A stretch of 64,000 bases of DNA from Caulobacter vibrioides (GTDB lineage Bacteria > Pseudomonadota > Alphaproteobacteria > Caulobacterales > Caulobacteraceae): positions 3,224,001 through 3,288,000 of the forward strand of contig NZ_CP023315.3 of the NCBI RefSeq assembly GCF_002310375.3, written 5' to 3'. This document shows positions 8,097-16,878 of the stretch, piece after piece. Each line of letters starts with the position of its first letter. The first letter of the stretch is position 1. A program made the translations under genes and the position numbers. A model generated the notes under the pieces. The model saw only the letters and a program-made list of their open reading frames with translations. It was not told the origin of the DNA and ran no database searches.

Positions 8097-9473
8097 CTAC
8101 CGCAGGCTGAGCTTGGCCTTCTGGATGTCGGCGCTGGCCAGCTTGGGGGTGTCCTCGCCACTGACGGGCGCGCCGCCCTCGGCCAGCATGCGGTCGACGC
8201 GGGCCTTCTGCGACTTGAACGAGGCCAGTTCGGCGCCCGCCAGGATGGTGCCCTGCGGCACCTTGGCGCCGATCGGATTGACCCGCTGCCCCTTCAGCCA
8301 GACCTCGTAGTGCAGGTGCGGGCCCGACGACATGCCCGTGGAGCCGACATAGGCCACGACCTGGCCCTGACGCACCCGCGTCCCCGGCTTGATGCCCTTG
8401 GCGTAGCGCGAGATGTGCGCATAGCCGGTGTCCCACTGGCCCGAATGGCGGATGCGCAGCCAGTTGCCATAGCCGGCCCAGCGGCGCGCCTCCAGCACGA
8501 CGCCGTCGCCGGCGGCCAGGATCGGCGTGCCGGTGCCGGCCCCGAAGTCGACGCCCTGGTGAGCGCGGTTGTAGCCCAGGATCGGGTGGCGACGCAGGCC
8601 GAACTTCGAGGTGATCCGCGCGCCGTCGACCGGCGTACGCAGCAGGAAGCCTTTGATGTTCTTGCCGGTCTCGTCGAAGAACTGGCTCTTGCCGTCCTCC
8701 CCGCGCCGATCGAAGGCGTAGAACTTCTGGCCCTTAACCTCGGCGTATTCCAGGTCGCCGGCCTCGATGGTGCGGCCGCTCTCGGTGACCTTGCGATCGA
8801 AGATCAGGCAGAAGCGGTCGCCTTCCTTGATGTCGCGCGAGAAGTCGATCTTGTGCGAGAACAGCTTGGCCGCCTGGCTGATCACCGCCGGGGTGCCGCC
8901 GACATTGGCCACGCTCTCGTAGAACGAGCCGTTCATCTCGCCGCAGGCCACCTGCTGCTCGTCGCGGACCTCTTCTTCCATCTCGCGCAGGCGCAGGGCG
9001 CCGTCGAAGGTGCGCGAGACGGTCAGGGTCGAGGACGGGCTGGTGCGCATCGACAGGCCGACCAGACGCGCGGGGCCCCGCTGGCTGCGGCGCTGGGCGA
9101 CGGCGGCCTCGAAGGCCATGCCGGCCTTGATGTTGACGGTGTCGATGGCGCCTTGCAGCGTGGCCACGACCTGACGGGCCTCTTCGGGCGCGACGCCGGT
9201 GCGCTGCACTGCGCCCTGCAGGGTCTCGCCGGGGCGGACCTTCACCTCGATGTTTTCAGGACGTTCAAAGCCGGGCTGAGCCTCGGCGCTGGCGAAGGCG
9301 ATGTGCTGCAGGGCCACGAGGGCGGCGGGATCAAGCGGAGCCTTGGCGAGCGGGGCCGCGGCGTCGCCGGCGGTCAGCTTCCAGCCCAGGCCCAGAGCCA
9401 GCAGGCCGGCGACCGCGGTGAAAACACGCGGCGCCCAGCGCGTGGCGCTACGTCGTGGATCGAATTCTTGCAT
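8097..9473 (-). CDS. M23 family peptidoglycan endopeptidase, MepM-like
   Basis: The 458-residue protein has one N-terminal membrane anchor (FTAVAGLLALGLGW region). A LysM/OapA-like segment follows (VRPGETLQGAVQRTG, residues about 75-120), then a long middle domain and a C-terminal M23 LytM domain. The zinc-binding signatures are AHQGVDFG and GPHLHYEVW, which are intact, so the enzyme should be active. Architecture is that of MepM-type endopeptidases that cut peptide cross-links in the periplasm during wall growth or separation. It lies downstream of ctrA on the same strand but is separated by a hairpin terminator. The ATG has no strong Shine-Dalgarno sequence (GGGGGACCG upstream). Confidence 0.88.
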   Translation of the reverse strand: MQEFDPRRSATRWAPRVFTAVAGLLALGLGWKLTAGDAAAPLAKAPLDPAALVALQHIAFASAEAQPGFERPENIEVKVRPGETLQGAVQRTGVAPEEARQVVATLQGAIDTVNIKAGMAFEAAVAQRRSQRGPARLVGLSMRTSPSSTLTVSRTFDGALRLREMEEEVRDEQQVACGEMNGSFYESVANVGGTPAVISQAAKLFSHKIDFSRDIKEGDRFCLIFDRKVTESGRTIEAGDLEYAEVKGQKFYAFDRRGEDGKSQFFDETGKNIKGFLLRTPVDGARITSKFGLRRHPILGYNRAHQGVDFGAGTGTPILAAGDGVVLEARRWAGYGNWLRIRHSGQWDTGYAHISRYAKGIKPGTRVRQGQVVAYVGSTGMSSGPHLHYEVWLKGQRVNPIGAKVPQGTILAGAELASFKSQKARVDRMLAEGGAPVSGEDTPKLASADIQKAKLSLR

Positions 9474-9664
9474 CGGTCCCCCGTCGGTGTCGATGCCGCG
9501 TAAGCCAAAATGACACGGCTGGGAAGCCCCCCAGCAAGCGTTACGCCGGACCGTCTCGGCCCTGGCGCTCAGCCGACCGGACTATTCCGCGCCTTTGTCT
9601 TTTTGTCACGACCAAGGTTCCCGTTCGCGGATGGGCGAAGCGTAACCTTATGGTTTCAAATAGA

Positions 9665-9691
9665 AAACGCCCACCTTTTGGGTGGGCGTTT
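9665..9691 (-). terminator. Rho-independent terminator after ctrA
   Basis: AAACGCCCACC and its complement GGTGGGCGTTT form an 11-base-pair stem with a loop of five bases, and the stem ends in a short T run on the minus strand. It lies about 40 bases beyond the ctrA stop and before the M23 gene. Confidence 0.8.
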
Positions 9692-9731
9692 CTGGGTGGG
9701 TTCTACAGTAGGCTGCCGGAGTTCCAACGAC

Positions 9732-10427
9732 TCAGGCGGCGTTGACCTGCTCGTTCGGGTCGCGCAGCACATAGCCGCGGCCCCAGACCGTCTCAATGTG
9801 GTGCTTGCCGTGCGCCGAAGCGGCCAGCTTCTTGCGCAGCTTGCAGATGAAGACGTCGATGATCTTCAGTTCCGGCTCGTCCATGCCACCGTACAGGTGG
9901 TTCAGGAACATTTCCTTGGTCAGGGTCGTGCCCTTGCGCAGGGAGAGGAGCTCCAGCATCTGGTACTCCTTGCCGGTCAGGTGAACGCGGTTGCCGTTCA
10001 CTTCCACCGTCTTGGCGTCCAGGTTGACCACGATGTCGCCGGTCTTGATGACCGACTGAGCGTGACCCTTCGAACGACGGACCACCGCGTGGATGCGGGC
10101 GATCATTTCGTCCTTGTGGAACGGCTTGGTCATGTAGTCGTCGGCGCCGCCGGCGAAGGTCTTGACCTTGGTGTCGATTTCCGACGAGCCCGACAGGATC
10201 ATGATCGGCGTGTTGATCTTCGCGACCCGCAGGGTGCGCAGAACATCGATGCCGCTCATGTCCGGAAGATTGAGGTCGAGCAGGATAAGATCGTAGTCGT
10301 AGATCTTGCCCAGATCGACGCCTTCTTCACCCAGATCCGTCGTATAGACGTTGAAGCCTTCAGACTTCAGCATCAGTTCGATGGTCTGCGCCGTCGCGCT
10401 GTCATCCTCGATCAACAGTACGCGCAT
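9732..10427 (-). CDS. ctrA: Cell-cycle master response regulator CtrA
   Basis: The 231-residue protein is an OmpR-type regulator: receiver domain (1-120) then winged-helix DNA-binding domain. Asp51 in [10 protein letters not shown] is the phospho-acceptor; acidic residues in LLIEDDS and Lys in TKPFHKDE complete the active site. The sequence matches what I know of Caulobacter CtrA through its end VNAA, whose terminal Ala-Ala is the recognised ClpXP degradation tag. CtrA represses replication initiation at the origin and controls many flagellar, pili and division genes. The start is the ATG at 10427, followed by RVLLIEDD; an in-frame start 12 bases upstream is not the known one. The upstream region carries TTAA repeats and a GAATC site. 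Confidence 0.98.
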   Translation of the reverse strand: MRVLLIEDDSATAQTIELMLKSEGFNVYTTDLGEEGVDLGKIYDYDLILLDLNLPDMSGIDVLRTLRVAKINTPIMILSGSSEIDTKVKTFAGGADDYMTKPFHKDEMIARIHAVVRRSKGHAQSVIKTGDIVVNLDAKTVEVNGNRVHLTGKEYQMLELLSLRKGTTLTKEMFLNHLYGGMDEPELKIIDVFICKLRKKLAASAHGKHHIETVWGRGYVLRDPNEQVNAA

Positions 10428-10841
10428 GAGCCCCTCCACGCCAACACTGGCGTATTCGAACGTCTTTGGCGGGAGTCCGCCGGTGAAACCCTTCGGCCAC
10501 TTTGCCGGAGAGTTAATTTAAGACTGGTTAATGGTGAATGTTTCCCGTCGGAGGAATGGTTAATCTGATTTGCGAATCGGGTGCAAGCCGCGTCGGAGCC
10601 CCTGAACACATTGGTCGCAGGCGTCGCAGGCGGGTGTTTTCAGCGCGTCATTTGGCCGTAAAAAATCGAGAAAATCGAGGCCTGGAAGGCGGTTTGAACG
10701 GCGTTACGGCGTTAAGAACCGCCTTGACCCCTTCGCCTCACACACGAAATCGCGGCGTTCTGTCGCGAGATTTTTCTAAGCCGTCCACACCTGTTTTCGC
10801 CGCGCGCCGCGCCCCGCCGCGACACCCGGTCGCGGAGGACT
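10428..10841 (-). promoter_or_regulatory. ctrA promoter region with CtrA-type boxes and a CcrM (GANTC) site
   Basis: This 414-base gap holds no convincing gene. TTAA tetramers occur at 10513-10516, 10518-10521 and 10528-10531; on the minus strand this reads TTAACCAGTCTTAAATTAAC, close to the CtrA box TTAA-N7-TTAA. A GAATC site at 10574-10578 matches the CcrM methylation motif, which in C. crescentus lies in the weaker early ctrA P1 promoter. An imperfect AAATCGCG...CGCGAGATTTTT hairpin sits near 10748-10777. The rest of the gap, toward the LytTR gene, shows no recognisable signal. Assignment of the sites to P1 and P2 rests on established Caulobacter biology, not on data here. Confidence 0.7.
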
Positions 10842-11636
10842 TTACTCGGCGTCGTCCGCCAGCCAGCCCGCCGCCCGCAGCTTGGCCACCGAGGCGCGAC
10901 TGACCGGCGCGGTCTCGCCGTCGACCAGCCTCAGGCGCAGGTTGCGACCGTCACGCTCGACGCCCGCAATCGCCCGCCGCGCCACCCACCAAGAGCGATG
11001 GGTCTGCAGCCCCTCGACCCCGGTCAGCATCGCGGTGACCCTGGCCAGCGGCCCCATCTCGAGGCGCGACCCGTGTTCGGTGCGAATGCGGACATAGTGG
11101 TCCTCCATCTTCAGATAGAGGACGTGACTGACGTCTGCGCTCGGCGCCGCCTCCGACGGCGCTGAGGTCAGGGACAGGGCGGGCGCCGGGGGAGCAGGCC
11201 CCTCCCCCGCCTGCCGCCCGCGCAGGACGTAGGACCCCACGACCAGCGGGGTCGAGATCGCCAGGCACTGGCCAAACCACGCCGCCAGCGGCACCGCTTC
11301 GATCACGCCTGGCCAGAAGGCGATCGCGAACAGCCGCAGAGGCGCGCCTAGAAGCACCGTCCCCACCAGGATCACGGGCGCAAGCGCCGCCCAGTCCGGG
11401 AGCCCCAGCCGCCGCGCCCCGGCGGCCCCCAGGCGTGTGAGCGTTCCAAACAGCACCATGCCAAAGGCGACGCTGCAGACCCAGTAGGCGACGCGCACCG
11501 CCGGCCCGTCGTTGAAGAAGCTGCCGAACGGCCCCATCAGGCCCAGCAGGATGCCGATGACGACGGCCACCGACAGGTCGATCGTCCACTCGCGGGCCGT
11601 GCCCAGCAGGGGCGGCTTGGAAGCGTCTGCGCTCAT
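10842..11636 (-). CDS. Membrane-bound LytTR-type transcriptional regulator
   Basis: The 264-residue protein has four hydrophobic helices in residues about 15-135 (for example VAVVIGILLGLMGPFG and LAPVILVGTVLLG). A proline/alanine-rich linker follows, then a LytTR DNA-binding domain from about 170 on (HVLYLKMEDHYVRIRT, GLQTHRSWWVAR). LytTR domains bind direct repeats in promoters; with a membrane part and no receiver domain, it probably senses a signal in the membrane directly. No cognate kinase adjoins it. It reads toward ctrA but ends about 415 bases before the ctrA start. Target genes are unknown. Confidence 0.85.
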   Translation of the reverse strand: MSADASKPPLLGTAREWTIDLSVAVVIGILLGLMGPFGSFFNDGPAVRVAYWVCSVAFGMVLFGTLTRLGAAGARRLGLPDWAALAPVILVGTVLLGAPLRLFAIAFWPGVIEAVPLAAWFGQCLAISTPLVVGSYVLRGRQAGEGPAPPAPALSLTSAPSEAAPSADVSHVLYLKMEDHYVRIRTEHGSRLEMGPLARVTAMLTGVEGLQTHRSWWVARRAIAGVERDGRNLRLRLVDGETAPVSRASVAKLRAAGWLADDAE

Positions 11637-11678
11637 GGCTCTTCGTATAGAGCGCCGTCAGGCGGCGGCGCCAGGGGG

Positions 11679-12020
11679 TCAGGCGGCGGCTTCGTCGTCC
11701 GCGTCTTCGGCGAAATTGGCCTCGGTCGCGCTGACCAGGGCCAACTTCAGCCCCAAGGCATGGACCACACGCAAGATCGTGTCGAAACGCGGCGAAGCGC
11801 CGTCTTTCAGCGCCTTGTAGAGGCTCTCGCGCCCCAAGCCGGCTTTCTCGGCGACCTCGGCCATCCCCTTGGAGCGAGCGATCAGCCCCAGCATGTGCTG
11901 GATATAGTCGGCGTCGCCCGTATCGAAGGCGTCGGCCAGAAACACGGCGACCGCCTCGGCGTCGTCGATCTCTTCGACAGGGTCAAAGCGAACCAGTTCA
12001 ACCATGGGCTCCTCGTCCAT
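11679..12020 (-). CDS. Antitoxin of a HigBA-like (HI1420-type) module
   Basis: The 113-residue product carries a helix-turn-helix of the 'addiction module antidote' type in its second half (GMAEVAEKAGLGRESLYKAL, then FDTILRVVHALGLKL). The N-terminal part is acidic (VEEIDDAEAVAVFL), and the tail is Asp/Ala-rich, typical of a labile antitoxin. The start is set at the ATG 11 bases after the toxin stop. A second ATG six codons further in (12005), preceded by GAGGAG, is also possible. It would bind and neutralise the upstream toxin and repress the operon. Toxin-before-antitoxin order is that of HigBA and HI1419/HI1420 pairs. Confidence 0.85.
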   Translation of the reverse strand: MDEEPMVELVRFDPVEEIDDAEAVAVFLADAFDTGDADYIQHMLGLIARSKGMAEVAEKAGLGRESLYKALKDGASPRFDTILRVVHALGLKLALVSATEANFAEDADDEAAA

Positions 12021-12031
12021 CTCCACAGAGA

Positions 12032-12322
12032 TCAAAGACTTCTCGCGATCATCTTGGCTTTTTCGATGTCCCTTGCCTGGGCCCCCTTGTCGCCGCCGTG
12101 CAGGAGAATGATCAACACATCGCCGCGTCGGACAAAATAGAGCCGATAGCCCGGTCCGACATGGATTCTCAGTTCGCCAACGCCCTCGCCGACTGTCCGA
12201 AAATCTCCAAACAGCCCCTGAGCCAGACGCGCCAGCCGGGTGGAAATCGCCCGCCGCCCTTTCGCGTCTCGCAAGCCGGCGCGCCAAGCCCTGAACGCAA
12301 CGGTTTCTACGATCTCGATCAT
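12032..12322 (-). CDS. Toxin of a HigBA-like (RelE/ParE fold, HI1419-type) module
   Basis: This basic 96-residue protein fits the Gp49/HI1419 branch of RelE-fold toxins: AFRAWRAGLRDAKGRRAISTR near the start, the VGEGVGELRIHVGPGYRLYF core, then ILLHGGDKGAQARDI. Such toxins are usually ribosome-dependent mRNA nucleases. The ATG at 12322 starts the conserved MIEIVE strand. A longer in-frame opening to 12385 contains no family sequence and overlaps the probable promoter, where GTATCTGATCGGATAC (12329-12344) is a perfect 16-base palindrome. It is followed 11 bases later by its antitoxin. The pair looks complete and functional. Confidence 0.85.
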   Translation of the reverse strand: MIEIVETVAFRAWRAGLRDAKGRRAISTRLARLAQGLFGDFRTVGEGVGELRIHVGPGYRLYFVRRGDVLIILLHGGDKGAQARDIEKAKMIARSL

Positions 12323-12328
12323 AGCTTT

Positions 12329-12344
12329 GTATCCGATCAGATAC
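12329..12344. promoter_or_regulatory. Palindromic operator candidate for the HigBA-like operon
   Basis: GTATCCGATCAGATAC on the plus strand (12329-12344) is a near-perfect palindrome: GTATC pairs with GATAC, and the centre is CGATCA. It lies seven bases before the toxin start codon, where antitoxin binding would repress the operon. Assignment is by position and symmetry only. Confidence 0.5.
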
Positions 12345-12526
12345 AATAGAAAGCATCGCTCGCGATGAGAACATTTAGAGAACATTCTTTCACGGCGATC
12401 GCAAGCTCAGTCCCGTTCGCCGGCCCGCGAACCCATTCGCCCATTCGCGCAGGAGCGCTGGCGGCGGCCGGAAAGCGCCGTCAAAGCAGCCTCATCGCTC
12501 ATCTCAAAGGGACCACCCGGACCGCC

Positions 12527-13534
12527 ATGTCGCTTCGTGCTCTTTTCGCCGCCGCCAGCCTCGCCGTCGCCGCTTTCGCCTCGCCCGCGCTCGCCGACAA
12601 CGCCGGCTTCATGGTGCTGCGCCAGCCCCGCGCCGAGGGCCCGCCGGTCGAGGTCGGGATCTGGTATCCGACCAAGACCACGCCCGCCTTCATGCCGCTG
12701 GGCTCGTGGGGCCACACGGTCGCCGCCGGCGCGCCGGTCGCCGGCGAGGCCCTGCCGCTGATCGTCATGTCGCACGGCAACGGCGGCTTCTTCGGCGGTC
12801 ACGCCGACACCGCCCAGGCGCTGGCGGAAGCCGGCTTCGTGGTCGCCGCCCTCACCCATCCCGGCGACAACTACAAGGACCAGAGCCGCGCCACCGCCAT
12901 GGCCGACCGCCCCGCCGCCCTGTCGGCCCTGATCGGCTGGATGCTGGAGGCCTCGCCGCTGAAGGCCAAGCTGGACCCGGCCAAGGTCGGCGCCTTCGGC
13001 TTCTCCTCGGGCGGCTTCACGGTGCTGGCGGCCGCCGGCGGCAAGCCGGACCTGGGACTTGTTCCCGCCCACTGCCAGGCCCACCCCAACGACTATGCCT
13101 GCAAGCTCAGCGCCGGCCGTCCGATCCCCGCCGACGTGCTGACCGCCCCTTGGGTTCACGATCCGCGCATCAAGGCCGTGGTCTCGGCCGCCCCAGCCTT
13201 GGGCTTTGCGTTCGGCAAAGACGGGCTGAAAGGGATCACCGCGCCGGTGCAGCTGTGGAAGGCGGCCGATGACGAGATCCTGCCGGGCGACGCCTATGCC
13301 GAGTTCGTGCACCGCAACCTCAAGCGCAAGCACGACTACCGCGTCGTGAAGGGCGCCCGGCACTTCGACTTCCTCACCCCCTGCGAGACCGCGCCCGTGG
13401 GCGGGACCCAGATGCTGTGCGCCAGCGCGCCCGGCTTTGACCGCAAGGCGTTCCACCAGACGTTCAACACCGAGGTCGTGCGCTTCTTCAGCCACCAATT
13501 GGTCGCACCCGCAAAGGCGGCTCCGAAGGGCTGA
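12527..13534 (+). CDS. Secreted alpha/beta hydrolase, dienelactone-hydrolase-like
   Basis: The 335-residue protein has a Sec signal peptide ending ASPALA and an alpha/beta-hydrolase fold. The likely triad is the Ser in GAFGFSSGGF, Asp in AADDEILPGD and His in GARHFDFL. The oxyanion region is VMSHGNGGFFGG. It resembles periplasmic 'predicted dienelactone hydrolases' related to platelet-activating-factor acetylhydrolase; the true substrate is unknown. The ATG at 12527 begins the signal peptide; upstream in-frame codons to 12365 overlap the HigBA promoter region and look non-coding. Four Cys residues in the second half (near HCQAH, YACKL, PCETA, MLCAS) may form disulfides. Confidence 0.83.
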   Translation: MSLRALFAAASLAVAAFASPALADNAGFMVLRQPRAEGPPVEVGIWYPTKTTPAFMPLGSWGHTVAAGAPVAGEALPLIVMSHGNGGFFGGHADTAQALAEAGFVVAALTHPGDNYKDQSRATAMADRPAALSALIGWMLEASPLKAKLDPAKVGAFGFSSGGFTVLAAAGGKPDLGLVPAHCQAHPNDYACKLSAGRPIPADVLTAPWVHDPRIKAVVSAAPALGFAFGKDGLKGITAPVQLWKAADDEILPGDAYAEFVHRNLKRKHDYRVVKGARHFDFLTPCETAPVGGTQMLCASAPGFDRKAFHQTFNTEVVRFFSHQLVAPAKAAPKG

Positions 13535-13592
13535 GTTCATTCCCGATTAACCACGTTGGCCGAGTCTGGCGCCTGCTGTTTCGGGAGCCGTC

Positions 13593-14927
13593 TTGCGTAG
13601 CCTCATCGCCGCCGTCGAACGTATCGATCCGCTGACCATCTATGGTCGGGTGGCCGCGGTGAACGGGCTGCTGATCGAGGTGCGCGGCGGCCTGACCCGC
13701 CTGGCCGTCGGCGCGCGGGTCGAGATCGAGCGTTTCGGCCAAAAGCCCCTGCCCGCCGAGGTGGTCGGCTTCCGCGAGACCCGCGCCCTGCTCATGCCCT
13801 TCGGCCCCGTCGAGGGCGTGGGTCCGGGCGCGGAGATCCGCATCGTGCCGGAAGGGGCCGTGGTTCGCCCGACCAAGGCGTGGCTCGGCCGGATCATCAA
13901 CGCCTTCGGCGAGCCGATCGACGGCCTGGGTCCGCTGCCGCAGGGCGAGGTCCCCTATCCGCTGAAGACCGCCCCGCCGCCGGCCCACGCCCGGGGCCGG
14001 GTGGGCGAGCGCCTGGATCTGGGCGTGCGGTCGATGAACGTCTTCACCACCACCTGCCGGGGCCAGCGCCTGGGCATCTTCGCCGGCTCGGGCGTCGGCA
14101 AGTCGGTGCTGCTGTCGATGCTGGCCAAGGAGGCCACCTGCGACGCCGTCGTGGTCGGCCTGATCGGCGAGCGGGGCCGCGAGGTGCGTGAGTTCGTCGA
14201 GGAGACGCTGGGCGAGGAAGGCCTGCGCCGCGCCGTCGTCGTCGTGGCCACCTCGGACGAGCCGGCCCTGACCCGCCGCCAGGCCGCCTACATGACCCTG
14301 GCGATCAGCGAGTTCATGCGCGACCAGGATCAAGAGGTGCTGTGCCTGATGGACTCGGTCACCCGCTTCGCCATGGCCCAGCGCGAGATCGGTCTGGCCG
14401 CCGGCGAGCCGCCGACCACCAAGGGCTATACGCCCACCGTCTTCACCGAACTGCCCAAGCTTCTGGAGCGCGCGGGGCCGGGACCGATCCGTCCCGACGG
14501 CACCACCGCCGCCCCGATCACGGCCCTGTTCACGGTGCTGGTCGACGGCGATGACCACAACGAGCCGATCGCCGACGCCACGCGCGGTATCCTGGACGGC
14601 CACATCGTCATGGAGCGCGCCATCGCCGAGCGCGGCCGCTTCCCGGCCATCAATGTTTTGAAGTCGATCAGCCGGACCATGCCGGGCTGCCAGCACCCGC
14701 ACGAGCGCGACATCGTCAAGGGCGCGCGCCAGGTGATGTCGGCCTATTCGAACATGGAAGAACTGATCCGCATCGGCGCCTATCGCGCCGGGGCCGACCC
14801 CGTGGTCGACCGCGCCATCCGCCTGAACCCGGCGATCGAGGCTTTCCTCAGCCAGGATAAGGAAGAAGCAACCAGTCTCGATGACTCTTTCGGGATGCTG
14901 GGCCAGATCCTGCAGAGTGAGTACTGA
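13593..14927 (+). CDS. fliI: Flagellar export ATPase FliI
   Basis: The 444-residue protein is the F1-beta-like ATPase that energises substrate unloading at the flagellar type III export gate. The Walker A loop is GSGVGKS near residue 167; Walker B is in [14 protein letters not shown]; the family's [22 protein letters not shown] block is present in pieces. The start is TTG at 13593, preceded by CGGGAG; it begins with [11 protein letters not shown], as I recall for Caulobacter FliI. The fliJ gene follows two bases after the stop. No other flagellar genes lie in the window. In Caulobacter, fliI is an early (class II) flagellar gene. Confidence 0.96.
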   Translation: MRSLIAAVERIDPLTIYGRVAAVNGLLIEVRGGLTRLAVGARVEIERFGQKPLPAEVVGFRETRALLMPFGPVEGVGPGAEIRIVPEGAVVRPTKAWLGRIINAFGEPIDGLGPLPQGEVPYPLKTAPPPAHARGRVGERLDLGVRSMNVFTTTCRGQRLGIFAGSGVGKSVLLSMLAKEATCDAVVVGLIGERGREVREFVEETLGEEGLRRAVVVVATSDEPALTRRQAAYMTLAISEFMRDQDQEVLCLMDSVTRFAMAQREIGLAAGEPPTTKGYTPTVFTELPKLLERAGPGPIRPDGTTAAPITALFTVLVDGDDHNEPIADATRGILDGHIVMERAIAERGRFPAINVLKSISRTMPGCQHPHERDIVKGARQVMSAYSNMEELIRIGAYRAGADPVVDRAIRLNPAIEAFLSQDKEEATSLDDSFGMLGQILQSEY

Positions 14928-14929
14928 TC

Positions 14930-15349
14930 GTGACCAAGTGGGCCGCCTCTCTGATCCGGATCTCCAACCACGAGGTCGAGACGCTGCAAAAGCGTCTGGC
15001 CGAGATCACCGAACGGCGCATGGCCGCCGAGATGCGCGTCACCCTGCTGGACGCCGAGGCCGAGGCCGAGGCCAAGAACGCCGAGGGCGACCCCTCGGCC
15101 GGCTGGTACATGATCGGCTACCGCGAGGGCCACAAGCGCCGCCGCGCCGACATGCTGGTCCAGATCGAGCAGTGCCAGCAGGAAGAAGCCGGCGCGCGCG
15201 ACGCGCTGTCCGAGGCCTTCGAGAACCTCAAGAAATACGAGCACGTCGCCGAGCAGGCCAAGATCCTGGCCGCCAAGAAGCTGAACGCCTTCGAGTCCGC
15301 CCAGATGGACGAACTCAGCATCCGCCGCGCCGCCGTCGGCGGTCGGTAG
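14930..15349 (+). CDS. fliJ: Flagellar export chaperone-like protein FliJ
   Basis: The 139-residue, charged and strongly helical protein follows fliI by two bases, starting at GTG. Its length, position and predicted coiled coil (EVETLQKRLAEITERRMAAE, then EQCQQEEAGARDALSEA) match FliJ, the stalk-like partner of the FliI hexamer that links it to FlhA. Sequence conservation in FliJ is poor, so the call rests mainly on gene order. It is co-transcribed with fliI. A family A repeat begins 28 bases after its stop. Confidence 0.88.
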   Translation: MTKWAASLIRISNHEVETLQKRLAEITERRMAAEMRVTLLDAEAEAEAKNAEGDPSAGWYMIGYREGHKRRRADMLVQIEQCQQEEAGARDALSEAFENLKKYEHVAEQAKILAAKKLNAFESAQMDELSIRRAAVGGR

Positions 15350-15376
15350 AGGCGAACATGCCCGCCCCCTTCCGGT

Positions 15377-15487
15377 GTCATCCCGGCCGTAGCGCGCAGC
15401 GCGTAGAGCCGGGACCCAGGGGCCACAAGCACGGCGCTTCCTCACCCCCTGGGTCCCGGATCGCCTCTACGAGGCGTCCGGGATGAC
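15377..15487. repeat. Family A palindromic repeat, copy A4
   Basis: Ends GTCATCCCGG and CCGGGATGAC with GGGACCCAGGGG and CCCCTGGGTCCC arms. It lies between fliJ and the xylanase; its right end contains an in-frame ATG (15483) 12 bases upstream of the xylanase start. Confidence 0.9.
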
Positions 15488-15494
15488 ACGGAAA

Positions 15495-16550
15495 ATGGAT
15501 CTTACGAGAAGAGCCGCGATCAGCTCCGCCCTGGCGCTGAGCGCCTGCGGACCTGAAGCCAGCAGCGCCCCCATCGCCGACACGCCCCTGAAGTCGATCG
15601 CCACGACGCCGGTCGGCGCCTGCGTGCAGCGCCACCAGCTGGACGATCCGGCCTTCGTCGACCGCCTGCTCCGTCACTACGCCCAGCTCACGCCCGAGTG
15701 GGAAATGAAGATGGAGTACATCCTCCAGGACGACGGGCGCTTCCGGTTCGATCGCCCCGACGCCATCGCCGACTTCGCCCGCCGCCACGGCCTGCGGCTC
15801 TATGGCCACGCCTTGATCTGGTACGCCCAGGTCATGCCCGCCTTCGCCAAGCTGGACGGTCAGGGCCGGCGGTTCGCCGACGCCTATCGCAACTACATCC
15901 TGGCGGTCGCGGGCCGCTATCGGGGCCTGGCCGCCGGCTGGGACGTGGTCAATGAGGCGGTGGACGACAACGGCGTCGACCTGCGACGCTCGGCCTGGAC
16001 CGACAATCTGGGCGTCGACGAGCACATGATCCTGGCGTTTCACCACGCCAAGGAGGCCGACCCCGACGCGGTGCTGTTCATCAACGACTACAATCTCGAG
16101 AACAATCCGACCAAGCGGGCGACCTTCCTGCGGATGGTCGAACGGCTGCTGAAGGCCGGCGCCCCGATCGGCGGCATCGGCACCCAGAGCCATCTGGGGC
16201 TAGACTTCACCCCGCCGGGGATGTGCCGGATCGCCATGCGCGACCTGGCCAGCCTTGGCCTGCCGATCCATGTCTCCGAGCTGGACATCTCCTTCGGCGA
16301 CAAGCCCGACCTTTCCCGCCTGCCAAGGCTGCTGACCCGCCAGGCCGACCTCGCCCGCGAGCTGGCCCAGGCCTATATGGACCTGCCCCGCACGCAGCGG
16401 TTCGCCTTCAGCGTCTGGGGCGTGCGCGACCGGGACTCCTGGCTGCGCGGCGCGAACGGCGAGCGCCCCTGGGAGCACCCCCTGCCCCTCGACGACGCCG
16501 GCCAGCCCAAGCCGATGTTCCAGGCCCTGGCCGAGGTACTGTCGGGCTAG
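15495..16550 (+). CDS. GH10 endo-1,4-beta-xylanase, lipoprotein
   Basis: The 351-residue protein is a glycoside hydrolase family 10 endoxylanase. The acid/base Glu is in WDVVNEAVDD and the nucleophile Glu in HVSELDISFG; the substrate-binding LYGHALIWYAQ motif is also present. The N-terminus DLTRRAAISSALALSACGP has an Arg pair and a lipobox LSAC, so it is probably a Tat-exported lipoprotein. I place the start at ATG 15495; the ATG at 15483 lies inside the preceding repeat and is equally possible. Only the repeat separates it from fliIJ, so it either reads through from the flagellar operon or has a promoter within the repeat. It fits the GH3/GH115 xylan genes at 36-43 kb. Confidence 0.92.
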   Translation: MDLTRRAAISSALALSACGPEASSAPIADTPLKSIATTPVGACVQRHQLDDPAFVDRLLRHYAQLTPEWEMKMEYILQDDGRFRFDRPDAIADFARRHGLRLYGHALIWYAQVMPAFAKLDGQGRRFADAYRNYILAVAGRYRGLAAGWDVVNEAVDDNGVDLRRSAWTDNLGVDEHMILAFHHAKEADPDAVLFINDYNLENNPTKRATFLRMVERLLKAGAPIGGIGTQSHLGLDFTPPGMCRIAMRDLASLGLPIHVSELDISFGDKPDLSRLPRLLTRQADLARELAQAYMDLPRTQRFAFSVWGVRDRDSWLRGANGERPWEHPLPLDDAGQPKPMFQALAEVLSG

Positions 16551-16686
16551 GCGGCGCGGAGACTTCCGGCGCTATCCCGCAAATCTATCCCCGGTGTCGT
16601 TCCGGGCGGGTGGGATACGGGGTCATCGACCTATCGCCTCGGCACGGCGCAGCGCCATCCCCAACGCTGGGGCGGCAGCGGCACGG

Positions 16687-16707
16687 CGTCAATTAGTGCA
16701 CTGTCAC
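16687..16707. repeat. Left arm of a flanking inverted repeat
   Basis: The 21 bases, core TTAGTGCACTGTCAC, recur in inverted orientation at 17619-17640 with one mismatch and one extra base. The arms enclose a single gene. Confidence 0.85.
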
Positions 16708-16878
16708 TAGAATTCTGATGATGCGCGCCAAAGACGATCATCATGGCACGCAGATGGCGCTCGCGAGTGCCGTCACCCCATCGCCGTGATTCTTCTGTTT
16801 AGTTACGGGCGCGGTTGGCCGTGTCCTTCCGCGAACCTTCGCTTATATTCGCACGGTCAGATTGCGCGGGGGCAGGAA

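Noticed and set aside
12365..12526. A 54-codon N-terminal extension of the alpha/beta hydrolase
   Set aside because: It would bury the signal peptide inside the protein and overlaps the promoter region of the toxin-antitoxin operon.
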